The position numbers and the translations under genes are program-made. Shown piece by piece: positions 1 through 8,051 of a stretch of 64,000 nucleotides of DNA. The notes beneath the pieces were generated by a model. That model ran no database searches, was not told the origin of the DNA, and worked only from the letters and a program-made list of their open reading frames with translations. Origin of the DNA: Pseudomonas helvetica (GTDB taxonomy: Bacteria; Pseudomonadota; Gammaproteobacteria; Pseudomonadales; Pseudomonadaceae); assembly GCF_039908645.1 (NCBI RefSeq), contig NZ_CP150917.1:1584501-1648500 (forward strand), given 5' to 3'. Position 1 is the first letter of the stretch. Every line of letters begins with the position of its first letter.

Positions 1-1
1 C

Positions 2-754
2 AAGATTGTCGGTGCACTAGAAGATGCAGCAAGCACAGCGAAAATAGGAAATAAGTCTGACTTCCACGTTTCCCAGTTCTCTGACTGTCTTGTGATTTCT
101 TATAAGGTTAAGAGTGCGGATGCTCTATTCGAGATCGTGAATAAGCTCAGCCTCATTGTGGTTAGAATAATTGGTCGGGGCTACCTACTACGTGGAGGGC
201 TTACCTATGGGGAGCTGCACCACTCTGACACAGCTGTCCTCGGCCCGGCCATGAATCGTGCGTATTACCTTGAGTCAGAGGTGGCCAAATACCCACGAGT
301 GATCCTCGACCCGGAAGTTTTCAACGAGCTCTTGGAGGACTCATCTGCAGAGGTGGTGGAGACGATAAAGCAGGTTCTCGTGAAAGACGAGAACGATGGG
401 ATATGGTATTTCGATTATTTTTCCTCCGAGTCAGTAGCGGAAAAGGTTGCGGGGGAATTCGACTTTTATCCCGAGTACCTTGCTACAATCTCTGGCCTAA
501 TTAAGCGTGGCTTGAAACATCAAAGTGTCGGCGTATTGTCCAAATATATTTGGATGCATGAGCACTACCAGTCTGCCCGTGAAACCTTCCTCGGGGCGCC
601 TAGTGATCATCCCGCCAGGACTAAATTTCCAGGCTTTTTGGAGTCGATTGAAGCACTCCCAAGCTTAAGCAGGGCTGTAACAAAAGCAAGGGACATTGTT
701 GCCAAAGCTGCTCAGGGAAAAGAGCCGCCAAAAAGAAAGAAGGAAAAGGTCTAG
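2..754 (+). CDS. Partial protein with cyclase-like motifs (5' end outside window)
   Basis: The reading frame is open from base 2, so the true start lies before the window; the GTG at 92 is only an internal in-frame codon. About 250 residues are visible. The stretch FSDCLVIS, then RGGLTYGELHH, then GPAMNRAYYLE followed by KYPRVILD resembles the core of class III nucleotidyl-cyclase-like folds found in many uncharacterised bacterial proteins. The first metal-binding segment would be upstream and cannot be checked. The C-terminus is lysine-rich. Function is unknown; a cyclic-nucleotide or degenerate cyclase role is inference from motif layout only. It lies at the left edge of the accessory island. 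Confidence 0.6.
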   Translation, partial: KIVGALEDAASTAKIGNKSDFHVSQFSDCLVISYKVKSADALFEIVNKLSLIVVRIIGRGYLLRGGLTYGELHHSDTAVLGPAMNRAYYLESEVAKYPRVILDPEVFNELLEDSSAEVVETIKQVLVKDENDGIWYFDYFSSESVAEKVAGEFDFYPEYLATISGLIKRGLKHQSVGVLSKYIWMHEHYQSARETFLGAPSDHPARTKFPGFLESIEALPSLSRAVTKARDIVAKAAQGKEPPKRKKEKV

Positions 755-818
755 CTGTAGGCGGGGGTATTAGCTATCCGAAACATCTGGCAGAGGTGGC
801 ACTAGTTTGCAGGTAGTT

Positions 819-1040
819 CTACCGATCTTGGTAATCATGAACGAATACCATAGCGCACCTTACCCCCGCGTGCAGCGCATCATCGATAGTCATGGCGGCT
901 CCAAGGGCGCATACAGATTCTTTCACTGTCTCCGTATCGATCCGTCAGTGTCTCCCCTGAGTCTCGACACGCAAGCCACTGGCCATATCCCAACGACACC
1001 ACGGGCGTTTCTGCAGGTTGTCAATAAGCTAGTTTGGAGG
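819..1040 (-). pseudogene. Decayed C-terminal fragment of the island helicase-like gene at 37.7-39.6 kb
   Basis: Read on the minus strand, this stretch encodes GLRVETQGRH, an in-frame TGA, then RIDTETVKESVCALGAAM and DDALHAGVR, ending in a stop at 819-821. The intact gene at 37720-39561 has GLVLETQGKHRRIDTETVRESVCSLGAAI and DALHAGVRRAL at its C-terminus, so the two are clearly homologous. The TGA replaces an arginine codon. Upstream of about 985 the similarity fades, with LIDNLQKR against LINDLVRKR. This is the debris of a second copy of the last gene of the recombinase operon. Confidence 0.7.
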
Positions 1041-1042
1041 GG

Positions 1043-1684
1043 TTAAAATTGTTGGATGGAGATGTATGTGTCGTCGCCAGTGGAATATTCCGAGTAAGCC
1101 GGTGTGCCGACCTTTTGCTTGTATTCTTTCAGGTAAGGGCTATCCATATTTGCCAAAAATCTGATCAAGTACGTTCCGGGGGCACTCAGCTGAAAAATGT
1201 AACTGATGTCATAGGTTTCACCCGCGCCGATATCAATAAAGTCGCCAACCTGACGGAAGTTGCCTTTGAAACGAGTGCTTCCAACGGGTACCTCTGTGAG
1301 ATAGAGAGGAATACCTTCTTTGAACGCTATTCCCGTCACCGAAAGTGCAAAATTATCCAAGATAACTCGGGATGCGGCCGTACCTTGATTAGAAAGCTCT
1401 ACGCGCACCTGAACGGTGGAGGGGGCATCGGATTTTGGTGAGACTGTTGCTGTGACCTTTGACCGTACGTGAGGAGCCAGCGAGGTCTTTTGCTTCAATT
1501 CTCGCAAGGTATAGCTTGCGATTTCCTGTTCCTGCTTAACATAGATAACGTTGAAGGCAATCCAAATCCCGCCGATCACTATCCCCAGTACAGTCACATA
1601 ATTGAGGATGGTTTGGCTAAGTAGATTGTGCTTTGTTTCAGAGGAAATTGTCGCAGCAGCAATATCTGCTTTTGTTTTTCGCAT
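1043..1684 (-). CDS. Hypothetical single-pass membrane protein
   Basis: This 213-residue protein is read from the ATG at 1684 (MRKTKADI); the frame stays open back to 1783, but those extra residues look non-coding. One transmembrane helix near residues 20-45 (LGIVIGGIWIAFNVIYV) is followed by a charged linker. The rest is a beta-rich domain with phrases such as VQVRVELSNQGTAASRVI and YDISYIFQLSAPGTYLIRF, as in Ig-like or DUF-type periplasmic modules. No catalytic motif is seen. It stands alone, convergent with the fragment to its left. Function unknown. Confidence 0.6.
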   Translation of the reverse strand: MRKTKADIAAATISSETKHNLLSQTILNYVTVLGIVIGGIWIAFNVIYVKQEQEIASYTLRELKQKTSLAPHVRSKVTATVSPKSDAPSTVQVRVELSNQGTAASRVILDNFALSVTGIAFKEGIPLYLTEVPVGSTRFKGNFRQVGDFIDIGAGETYDISYIFQLSAPGTYLIRFLANMDSPYLKEYKQKVGTPAYSEYSTGDDTYISIQQF

Positions 1685-1882
1685 TCCTAATGTCTCACAT
1701 TTCCAAAAAGTCAGCCTGCATCCCCGAAGCAATCGTGCGTGGACTGTTGTGCTTAGATGAGGGTGATGAAACTCAAAACCCACCTATCACTAGGTTCGCT
1801 GACGCGCTCCATCCCGTATTGAAACGTTGATGGATAAGGCGATGATGAGGCGCGTCGTGGTGGAGATTCTGCCTTCAAAGGC

Positions 1883-2443
1883 TTACTCCTTTTGCCAGTA
1901 CCGTTGAACAGTCGATGTGGGCAAACCCAGCTCGCGCGCAGCTTCGGCTTGTGTCAGGCCCTGCTTTTTCAGTTCAACAACGGCACTGACCCTCTGAGCA
2001 TCCGCTCGAGTTCCTCGAGATCGTTTTTTCAATGCTCCGTCCTGAATCTGATCCTCCATGATTTTAAGGCCGCCCGACTCGATGAAGCTTTGAAGCTCTC
2101 TTTGCGCATTTTTTATCAAATGTTCAGGAGCCTCTTTGTCACGGATCGCCAAGCACAACGCCAATAGAGTCAGAAGGTTGATATCGAGCGTTTCGGCGAT
2201 CTTGACGAGGGTCGGTAGCGTCGCCTGGATTTTCCCTTGTTCGAGCAAGCTGAGGTTACTCTGGCTGATGGTTCCTGCCAGGGCCTCATAACCCAATCCT
2301 TTCATTTGCCGGATGGCACGCAGCGTGACGGCTAGCTCTTCCTTCACGTTCAATTTCTCAAAATGAAGGATAGAGCCATACTCGCATCGGCCCGCCAAAT
2401 ATCTCCAATTGTTAATAGTGGGATATTTGCTTATGATGGCCAT
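1883..2443 (-). CDS. HTH transcriptional regulator with XRE-like and C-terminal HTH modules
   Basis: The protein has 186 residues. The N-terminal third carries an XRE-like helix-turn-helix (LRAIRQMKGLGYEALAG, then ISQSNLSLLEQGKIQATLP) that should bind DNA as a dimer. The last 35 residues hold a second, resolvase/Hin-type HTH (LTQAEAARELGLPTSTVQRY). A basic linker (KKRSRGTRADAQR) joins them. Paired HTH regulators of this kind are common in mobile elements, where they repress nearby operons; its target here is not evident. The start at 2443 gives about 30 residues before the HTH; a shorter start near 2350 is also possible. Confidence 0.75.
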   Translation of the reverse strand: MAIISKYPTINNWRYLAGRCEYGSILHFEKLNVKEELAVTLRAIRQMKGLGYEALAGTISQSNLSLLEQGKIQATLPTLVKIAETLDINLLTLLALCLAIRDKEAPEHLIKNAQRELQSFIESGGLKIMEDQIQDGALKKRSRGTRADAQRVSAVVELKKQGLTQAEAARELGLPTSTVQRYWQKE

Positions 2444-2589
2444 TCAATAGGATGCATAGCGCCAAGGAATCGCGTGCCTTTCGGCAGCATCCCTATCCGG
2501 TTGCCAGAAGCATGAGCAGGGTCAATCGAAGGCTGCCTACGCTGAGCTTATTCAGAGCTTGGCAGGGTTTGAAATAGGGTTTATCCGCA

Positions 2590-2970
2590 GTGTTTGTAAC
2601 CAATAGCAGCAATTTGCAGGGGCAATTTAGAACTCCGGACAGCATTCGAATGCTCTGGAAATCGGTCGATATCAGTCGGTGCGAGTACTCGTTTCTGATT
2701 GAGGGTATGGGATTAGAGGATGGTGGCTTTAGTCCGGTTGCTCACCTAGTTACGGATGTGGAAACCGTTCAGATGATGCGTGCAGCGGAGCAGGGCGAAT
2801 TCCTGATCGTGACGAACATCCATCTCATACTTCCACCCACAAAGTGCGAGCAGGGGTCATACGCAATGGAGCTTCTCTCTGAAATTCGCATCCAGCCTGG
2901 CACCGAGGAAAACCCCGTCTACGAGTTCATCACCGGAACGGGCCATATCTACACCAGTGCACGCACATGA
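2590..2970 (+). CDS. Hypothetical protein
   Basis: This 126-residue protein starts with GTG. It has no signal peptide, membrane segment or recognised motif. Composition is that of a soluble, mixed alpha/beta protein. It lies 22 bp upstream of the next gene on the same strand, so the two are probably co-transcribed. Function not recognised. Confidence 0.5.
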   Translation: MFVTNSSNLQGQFRTPDSIRMLWKSVDISRCEYSFLIEGMGLEDGGFSPVAHLVTDVETVQMMRAAEQGEFLIVTNIHLILPPTKCEQGSYAMELLSEIRIQPGTEENPVYEFITGTGHIYTSART

Positions 2971-2992
2971 TGGTTCAAACACTGGAGGCGCC

Positions 2993-3397
2993 ATGTCAGT
3001 AACTCTTGATGAGATTGCTCAGTTTTTTTACGGAAATGGGGAAGTCGTTCTTGGTTGGCATGGCGCGCAAGAAGAAATAATAGGGCTGGCTGAAAAGACT
3101 TTTCCGGGGAAGCCTTTCTGCCTAGTGAAGCAATGGATCATTGCTGATCTCCAGCTCACTCAGGCGGAGCAGGATCGACTCGCATCAATGGGGTTGCTAC
3201 CAAATGCTGTCTACTCCCATGAGGTCGTCATAGACAGCCGCCGACGTTTTTCTCCAGGCCACTGGGTGCGCACCAATTTCGGAATTTCGCATGACCACCC
3301 GTGCTTGTTTGAAACCAAAAGCACGGTCTACCTGTTGCTTGGTGATGGGGTAAGGAAGCCAGCAGCACTGAGTACCGTTTTTTCGTTTCGAGCGTAA
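2993..3397 (+). CDS. DUF6957-like hypothetical protein
   Basis: The protein has 134 residues from ATG 2993, which is preceded by a good ribosome site (GGAGG at 2984-2988); the frame extends upstream to 2957 but that start has no ribosome site. The central motif HWVRTNFGISHDHPCLFET followed by STVYLLLGDG resembles small Pseudomonas island proteins annotated as DUF6957, recalled rather than searched. It probably forms an operon with the preceding gene. Function unknown. Confidence 0.6.
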   Translation: MSVTLDEIAQFFYGNGEVVLGWHGAQEEIIGLAEKTFPGKPFCLVKQWIIADLQLTQAEQDRLASMGLLPNAVYSHEVVIDSRRRFSPGHWVRTNFGISHDHPCLFETKSTVYLLLGDGVRKPAALSTVFSFRA

Positions 3398-3477
3398 CTG
3401 ACTCAACACTTTCACCCACGCTGCTGCCATTCAGGCAGTGCGATTGACTACGCCTTTAAAAATTGCAGGAGCACGTT

Positions 3478-4041
3478 TTGATTCGATTTGATTGCCGGCA
3501 GGTCACTGGAGTGATCGAGAAGCCACGAGTGATTGCTACTGAGCAGGGGACTGTGACCGCGCGCATCGTTATCGATGGGCAGGTGTTGCCGAATGTTTTG
3601 CTGCCAGGAAAGATTTTTGAAGAGATTGAGGCGGGGGAGCGAGTGACCCTGTACGGCATCTTCACGAAGAAAAAGGACAAGACTGAGAACAAAGCCATCA
3701 TCTACGCAGTAAAGGGTTCGAGCGGCAAGCTTGTCGCGGCTAAGCAGTACCAGATCAAAGTACCGGTTCTAATGCTAGTTGCAGCGGTACCCTTGATGAT
3801 TGCGGTGGCCGTTGCTGGTTGCTTCATTTCGCCTTATCCGATCCACCTCGTAACGGGTAGTGTCAACCCTAGTTACCTCGTTCCGGCGACGTTCAAGGCT
3901 GCGGCTTGGGAAGGAGTCGCTGCTGGCGTGTTCATGGTTGGATGTGCGATCAACTTTATTCGAAAAAGTAGCCAACCGGAAAGCTGGGCGGTGATCGATG
4001 CTGCGACGCTTTCTCAGCGCTTCAGTAAGGCCTTTAAGTAA
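3478..4041 (+). CDS. Hypothetical inner-membrane protein
   Basis: I place the start at TTG 3478, six bases after AGGAG at 3466-3470; the upstream TTG at 3463 would overlap that ribosome site. The N-terminal half is a soluble domain, possibly OB-like (VTGVIEKPRVIATEQGTV, then VTLYGIFTKKKDKTENKA). Two hydrophobic helices follow (VLMLVAAVPLMIAVAVAGCF and FKAAAWEGVAAGVFMVG), with a short basic tail. It is probably a membrane-anchored accessory protein. No enzyme motif is seen. Confidence 0.55.
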   Translation: MIRFDCRQVTGVIEKPRVIATEQGTVTARIVIDGQVLPNVLLPGKIFEEIEAGERVTLYGIFTKKKDKTENKAIIYAVKGSSGKLVAAKQYQIKVPVLMLVAAVPLMIAVAVAGCFISPYPIHLVTGSVNPSYLVPATFKAAAWEGVAAGVFMVGCAINFIRKSSQPESWAVIDAATLSQRFSKAFK

Positions 4042-4100
4042 GTACTTCATACCATTCCTCCCCTTTGGCGGAGGCTTACTAAGTGAAGGAGAGGTGGCAC

Positions 4101-4292
4101 GTGCAGAGCGATGATATCGACCGCGAACGACGTCGCAAAGCAGTGGCTGAGGTTCTTGCTTGTCAGGCACTCGAAGGTGTGAGGCCTTCCTCTACGCACC
4201 TTGCTGAGATGCAGCGATATGCGGATGGCCTAGTCAGTCTCGACGAGCTACTGACGGAGTTGGTTGAGTGCATACGGCAGAGCTCTCGGTAA
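4101..4292 (+). CDS. VbhA-family antitoxin-like protein (orphan)
   Basis: This 63-residue protein is read from GTG 4101, nine bases after AAGGAG at 4086-4091. The sequence ERRRKAVAEVLACQALEG followed by MQRYADGLVSLDELLTEL fits the compact three-helix VbhA antitoxin fold. In known systems VbhA holds a Fic AMP-transferase toxin inactive through an inhibitory helix. No Fic protein (HPFxxGNG motif) is visible nearby, so this is an orphan or acts as a free regulator. It sits just upstream of a HAD phosphatase. Confidence 0.6.
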   Translation: MQSDDIDRERRRKAVAEVLACQALEGVRPSSTHLAEMQRYADGLVSLDELLTELVECIRQSSR

Positions 4293-4334
4293 GCAGTTAA
4301 CTTCCAGGAAGGCGGGCTTTGAGATTTCTTTACC

Positions 4335-4868
4335 ATGCTTGATTCGAACTGCCCGACAAGCAGCCGGCTGACGCCGAATGATCGAGTTCTATTTCTCGAT
4401 TTTGATGGGGTGCTGCACCCAGACGATGTTTACCGTACCCGGAGTGGTTTGGAATTGCGTGCACCCGGGCAACTCATGATGCATGCCGGAATCCTTGTCG
4501 AGATCCTGAAGGAGTTTCCTCAAGTCAAAATCAGCTTATCGACAAGCTGGGTGCGCATCCTGGGCTACCGACGTGCACGCGCAGCCTTACCGCCAGAGTT
4601 GCAGTCTCTTACGGTGAGTAGTACATGGCACTCGAGGATGCCCAAAGCGCCCCTTGAGGGCTATGACATGTTCAGCCGCTATCAGCAGATTCGTGCTGCA
4701 GTAACCAGGGCAGGCCTGACGAATTGGATTGCCTTGGATGATGACCCTTTTGAAAGCTGGCCAGATGATGATCGACGGCTGATACGCACTGATCCTGACT
4801 TGGGCCTTAGTTCACTGCCGACCCAACTGGAGCTGCAGCTCAAGCTTAAAGCCTTGATGGAGAGGTAA
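4335..4868 (+). CDS. HAD-superfamily phosphatase, RNA-repair-associated (SAK) type
   Basis: The protein has 177 residues. HAD motif I is FLDFDGVLHPD at about residues 20-30, with both aspartates present; motif II is SLSTSWVR, and the acidic motif IV is IALDDDPFESW. This compact layout matches HAD domains found alone or fused to RNA ligases (the Swiss-army-knife RNA repair group), which remove phosphates from nucleic-acid ends or small substrates. The substrate here is unknown. It follows the VbhA-like gene by 42 bp in the same direction and may share its transcript. Confidence 0.75.
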   Translation: MLDSNCPTSSRLTPNDRVLFLDFDGVLHPDDVYRTRSGLELRAPGQLMMHAGILVEILKEFPQVKISLSTSWVRILGYRRARAALPPELQSLTVSSTWHSRMPKAPLEGYDMFSRYQQIRAAVTRAGLTNWIALDDDPFESWPDDDRRLIRTDPDLGLSSLPTQLELQLKLKALMER

Positions 4869-4920
4869 GAACATTCCCACGACGCTTTGGAATTGCCGCT
4901 AAGACTTAGGTTTATTGGCT

Positions 4921-5219
4921 TCAGTAACCGTATTCGGTGAGCAATTTGCGCAGGAATTCACGCCGTCTTTGAGCGATGCACAGAATTAGGTAATCGCGCT
5001 CGTAGTCCTTGGTCGTGAGGTGCCCGGCATCCACAAGTCCATGGATGTAGCCTTCCGCTTTGCCTCTCGCTTCGAGCAGTGCCTCCATGGTGGTGCTTTG
5101 GTAAATGTCTTCAGCCAGCAGTCGCCACCGTTTCTTTTGGTGCTGCCCGACTGGGTCGTCCGAAAATTTGGTGCGTTGATCAGGGTGTTGAAATTGGCAC
5201 TTGCGTCAGGTGTGTTCAA
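4921..5219 (-). pseudogene. Frameshifted hypothetical gene
   Basis: On the minus strand the frame from TTG 5219 reads NTPDASANFNT and then breaks. From about 5180 a different frame continues as DQRTKFSDDPVGQH, KKRWRLLAEDIYQST and ending RREFLRKLLTEYGY at the stop 4921-4923. Adding one C in the short C-run near 5183 joins both halves into one plausible 99-residue protein. The charged, helical C-terminal part looks genuinely coding. Function unknown; the gene is probably dead unless this is a sequencing error. Confidence 0.5.
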
Positions 5220-5371
5220 AGCGGATTCTCAGAACAGTGATGTCTGTGCCGAGGTTATCTGCGCACACTTAATGGGCTGCTGTTGGCTGGCTTTTGTAGG
5301 CGCTGGCGCGAAGGAACGATTCCAATGATGGTGCTCGCTTTCGCTGTCATCTTTAAAGCCTGGAGCTCGAT

Positions 5372-5671
5372 ATGGGACACCTCAGCCTAGAGGACATCTA
5401 CCTCGATGACGTAGAAAAATATGGCCATCTGCGGGTGGGAATGACCGACCTCTATGTAAAAGACAATCACGCCATTTATGGCGTGGTTACGCGAGGTGAA
5501 TACCGCGAGCTGACCAGCAGGTTACTGCGTGACGAAGCGGTGCAGATGATCATTAGCGCTAAGCTCGCCGCGTTGCCCGAGGACTACGATCCGTGGATTA
5601 GGAGGATCGAACGCAATCGCGCCTTATACGCTAGGTATGGGGACAAATTCGATCCCTGGGGAGACGACTGA
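5372..5671 (+). CDS. Hypothetical protein
   Basis: This 99-residue acidic soluble protein starts MGHLSLEDIYLDDVEKYG, with a GGAG ribosome site about seven bases before the ATG. It ends with GDKFDPWGDD. No motif is recognised. It stands alone between a pseudogene and a non-coding stretch that holds a mobile-element end. Confidence 0.5.
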   Translation: MGHLSLEDIYLDDVEKYGHLRVGMTDLYVKDNHAIYGVVTRGEYRELTSRLLRDEAVQMIISAKLAALPEDYDPWIRRIERNRALYARYGDKFDPWGDD

Positions 5672-5850
5672 CAGCTCCTACGTCCAGTCAAGTTGCGGCT
5701 TCTCATCCTACTCCACCGACCTGGTGATTACGCTTGTCGAAGAACCATCGATTGTTGATGCCGATACGATTTTGACCCCGGCGGCTGATTTTGAATGACC
5801 CGTCTGCAGTCTCTGCAATATCGAGCAAGGTCATCGCTTCCAGTGCATTA

Positions 5851-5903
5851 GGGTGGGTCAATCGACTCCAGCAATTTGGGTCAAAATTTCATCAGCGCCA
5901 ACA
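5851..5903. mobile_element. Solitary IS21-like terminal repeat
   Basis: The end reads inward as TGTTGGCGCTGATGAAATTT and is followed by an internal repeat (TCGATTGACCCACCC). The same outer sequence and internal repeat occur at 13735-13799. Nested terminal repeats and a TGT start are typical of IS21-family ends. Only one end is present and no transposase is nearby, so this is a relic. Confidence 0.45.
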
Positions 5904-5960
5904 GGGCGTCGTTCCTTCGGGCCTTGCGCCCGCTTACAGACGCCATGATGAATAAATTCA

Positions 5961-5996
5961 AAGCCTCGAAGGTTCGCGTTTTCGGGGCTTCTATTT
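5961..5996 (+). terminator. Rho-independent terminator-like hairpin
   Basis: An eight-base stem (AAGCCTCG at 5961-5968 with CGGGGCTT at 5983-5990, one G-T pair) is followed by a T-rich tract. The reverse strand also ends in a partly T-rich run, so it may stop transcripts from both sides, including those of the reverse transcriptase operon. Confidence 0.55.
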
Positions 5997-6101
5997 TCGC
6001 CTCCATCCCTTAATGATTGGCGAACGTGGCGGCGAGAATATCAGGGTTGAATCGGTTGTAGCCGACATACGAAAATACAGAGAAGCGCAGCGGCTGAACG
6101 G

Positions 6102-7466
6102 TCAGGAGGTATGAGCGATATCCTCTTCTAGCTCCCGCACAGCCTTGCTGGCTTTGATTTCAAATCGACGCTCCACCTCTGCTTCACTCAGCTTCAGGGC
6201 GTCATCGCCAAGCCACATGGCAAGTTTCTCGCGCTTCTGGCTGATCGTGAGAGCATCGAGGTTCGGTATGTATCCGTTATTGGCTTTCATGCCCCGCTGC
6301 AGCTCGTAGAAGGTCTTGATCAGAGACTTCGGATGGATCTCACCGCTTGGGCAAAAGCGGTCTGTGAGCTTCCTGATCGTGTGATTGATGGCACGCAGCT
6401 GGGAAGTCGTGGTGATCTGGCAGAAGTAGGCAGCCCAGCCGAGGCGCTTGCCTTTGAATATGCAGCCAGTAATCCTCAAGTTTAGCTTCCACTGGCAGTA
6501 GGCCAGGGCGCGCTCCTTATCAGCAGGACGTCGGGCTGTCGCCAGTTTGTGCCGGTATGCCGTGAAGATTTTGGCGATCGATGACTCGAACCTGAGAATG
6601 CTTTCGTGGCGAATGAGCACTTGGCCGCTCTCGATCTGGTACCCCAGAAAACTGAAGGGGTCGGTTAAACTCTCCACTTTGGACTTCGATCCCGTTTCGA
6701 AGTCATGCGGGTTGAGTTTCAAGGCCTTCAATTCCGCGATGAGCTCATTAGCCGTAGAGTGCGCCACTCCCGCCGGCCCCAAGATCAGAATGTCGTCAAC
6801 GTAACGCTTGTACCAAATCCCCGTCCGAGATTCGAAAAGGGAATCAATCCCTTGTAGAGCAATCTCCGCGAGCACATTAGAAATTGCGAGGCCTTGCGGA
6901 ACGCCGACTGTAGGACGATCGGCTCCTTTACTTCCCCTAGATTCAGGCACCGTGGGCGTTGTGAGCGCGTCGGTAATTAGCTGTCTGAACTCGGGTTTCT
7001 GAATTTTTTTTCGCGTTGCGGCGGCGACCAATTCGTGAGGAATTGATGGGTAGAAGCTTTTAAGATCAATTTTGGCGTATTCGGCATACACGCCGGAATT
7101 GAGCGCAGTTTTCAGGGAATCGATGACTGTCTGGGGGAGGGTGAGTTTCGCCATGGGGAAAACGTCAGATAGGCAATTGCACAACGCACGTAGGACGATT
7201 CTGTCTCTGGCGGTTGGAATGGATATCTGCCGAGGCGGCGACGAGGCCCCCTTGAGAATCAGTTTTTCCTTGTAGGCAGTGAAGCGATATTCACCCTTGT
7301 GAACCTTCTCAATTATGTGATCAAGCTCCGCGCTTAACTGTTTGTCGAGGTTAGCCGGACGCATGCGGTCGAGGCCTATGGCCCCGGAGCTTTTGATTTT
7401 ATCGGTGTAGATTTCCTGGAGACGCTTTCGGGTAAATACCTTTTTAAAGCTTTTCGCCGCGCTCAT
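6102..7466 (-). CDS. Defence-type reverse transcriptase paired with SLATT effector
   Basis: The protein has 454 residues from ATG 7466. It is an RNA-directed DNA polymerase: motif A is KIDLKSFYPSI near 132-142, motif B GVPQGLAISN near 188-197, the catalytic YVDD at 222-225, and FSFLGY near 271-276. There is no group II intron maturase endonuclease tail, and the C-terminal 180 residues are a helical thumb-like region. The ATG overlaps the stop of the SLATT gene (ATGA at 7463-7466), so the two are translationally coupled. A structured RNA locus sits upstream of the operon. In known SLATT_5 families an RT is the usual partner, which supports a defence role: cDNA synthesis that triggers a membrane effector. 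Intron and retroelement mobility are less likely because no intron ribozyme or endonuclease is visible. Confidence 0.85.
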   Translation of the reverse strand: MSAAKSFKKVFTRKRLQEIYTDKIKSSGAIGLDRMRPANLDKQLSAELDHIIEKVHKGEYRFTAYKEKLILKGASSPPRQISIPTARDRIVLRALCNCLSDVFPMAKLTLPQTVIDSLKTALNSGVYAEYAKIDLKSFYPSIPHELVAAATRKKIQKPEFRQLITDALTTPTVPESRGSKGADRPTVGVPQGLAISNVLAEIALQGIDSLFESRTGIWYKRYVDDILILGPAGVAHSTANELIAELKALKLNPHDFETGSKSKVESLTDPFSFLGYQIESGQVLIRHESILRFESSIAKIFTAYRHKLATARRPADKERALAYCQWKLNLRITGCIFKGKRLGWAAYFCQITTTSQLRAINHTIRKLTDRFCPSGEIHPKSLIKTFYELQRGMKANNGYIPNLDALTISQKREKLAMWLGDDALKLSEAEVERRFEIKASKAVRELEEDIAHTS

Positions 7467-8029
7467 GGTTTGTTCCAGAAAGAGTAGAGGCCTACCAGTA
7501 CCGGGAGTGCATAGAGCGACGCTGTAATCAGTAATCGCATCGTCAGCCAAAATACGGCTGAAAAGTATTCAAAGCCTGTGGGCATTCGAGTGGTGAGACC
7601 GCTGGCAAAAACGCGTGCGATCCGATCATCGATTTCCCGATGATTTTCTGATTCAGCCAACAGTTCGTCATATCTGGTGACCTGTGCCGGTGTTGGCGCA
7701 GAGGATGTGGTGGTTGGTGAGCCATCAGGCAATCCCCGATGAAGCTTCTGCAGCTCCAGATAGTTGGTGCGCATTAGCATTGCTCGGCCACGAAAGTCGC
7801 GGTTCGCAACCGCAAGCGAAATGCCGAGCAGAGCGACCGAAAGGATCGTCGCCATGACATCTGTGTCTGGGCCAAGGATCGTGCTGTGTCTGATTGTCAG
7901 CACACCCAGCGCTGTGCTGAGGATCGCGTACCATACCAGCAAGAGTTGCGAGTGAAAGTCCAGCCACTCCAGACGCTTATGAGCCTGAATGCGTGCCTTG
8001 TAAGTGAACCAGACGCTGTCCTTATTCAC
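7463..8029 (-). CDS. SLATT-domain 2TM effector (SLATT_5-like)
   Basis: I choose GTG 8029, six bases after GGAGAG; an ATG at 8035 overlaps that ribosome site. The protein has 188 residues. Two adjacent membrane helices (LLLVWYAILSTALGVLTI and VMATILSVALLGISLAVA) are followed by a soluble helical segment (MRTNYLELQKLHRG) and an amphipathic or membrane C-terminus. This fits SLATT effectors, which are thought to form pores that kill or arrest infected cells when activated by a nucleotide or nucleic-acid signal. Family 5 is known to be coupled to reverse transcriptases, as here. The gene is first in the operon, directly downstream of the RNA locus. Confidence 0.75.
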   Translation of the reverse strand: MNKDSVWFTYKARIQAHKRLEWLDFHSQLLLVWYAILSTALGVLTIRHSTILGPDTDVMATILSVALLGISLAVANRDFRGRAMLMRTNYLELQKLHRGLPDGSPTTTSSAPTPAQVTRYDELLAESENHREIDDRIARVFASGLTTRMPTGFEYFSAVFWLTMRLLITASLYALPVLVGLYSFWNKP

Positions 8030-8051
8030 GCACATCTCTCCATAGAAAAGG

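Larger units (their letters stand above)
5672..6101. other. Gene-free stretch with mobile-element end and terminator
   Basis: No full gene is seen. It holds a solitary IS21-like end (5851-5903) and a terminator hairpin (5961-5996). On the minus strand, just upstream of that hairpin, an open frame ends with FSVFSYVGYNRFNPDILAATFANH before a stop near 6013. That could be the tail of a lost gene displaced by the reverse transcriptase gene, but it has no start codon. Confidence 0.45.

Noticed and set aside
807..1046. Plus-strand frame of 79 codons
   Set aside because: The opposite strand encodes a clear homologue of the island gene's C-terminus, so the plus-strand frame is a shadow.
6102..7466. 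Group II intron or retrotransposon reading of the RT
   Set aside because: No intron RNA domains or maturase/endonuclease tail, and a coupled SLATT partner points to defence.
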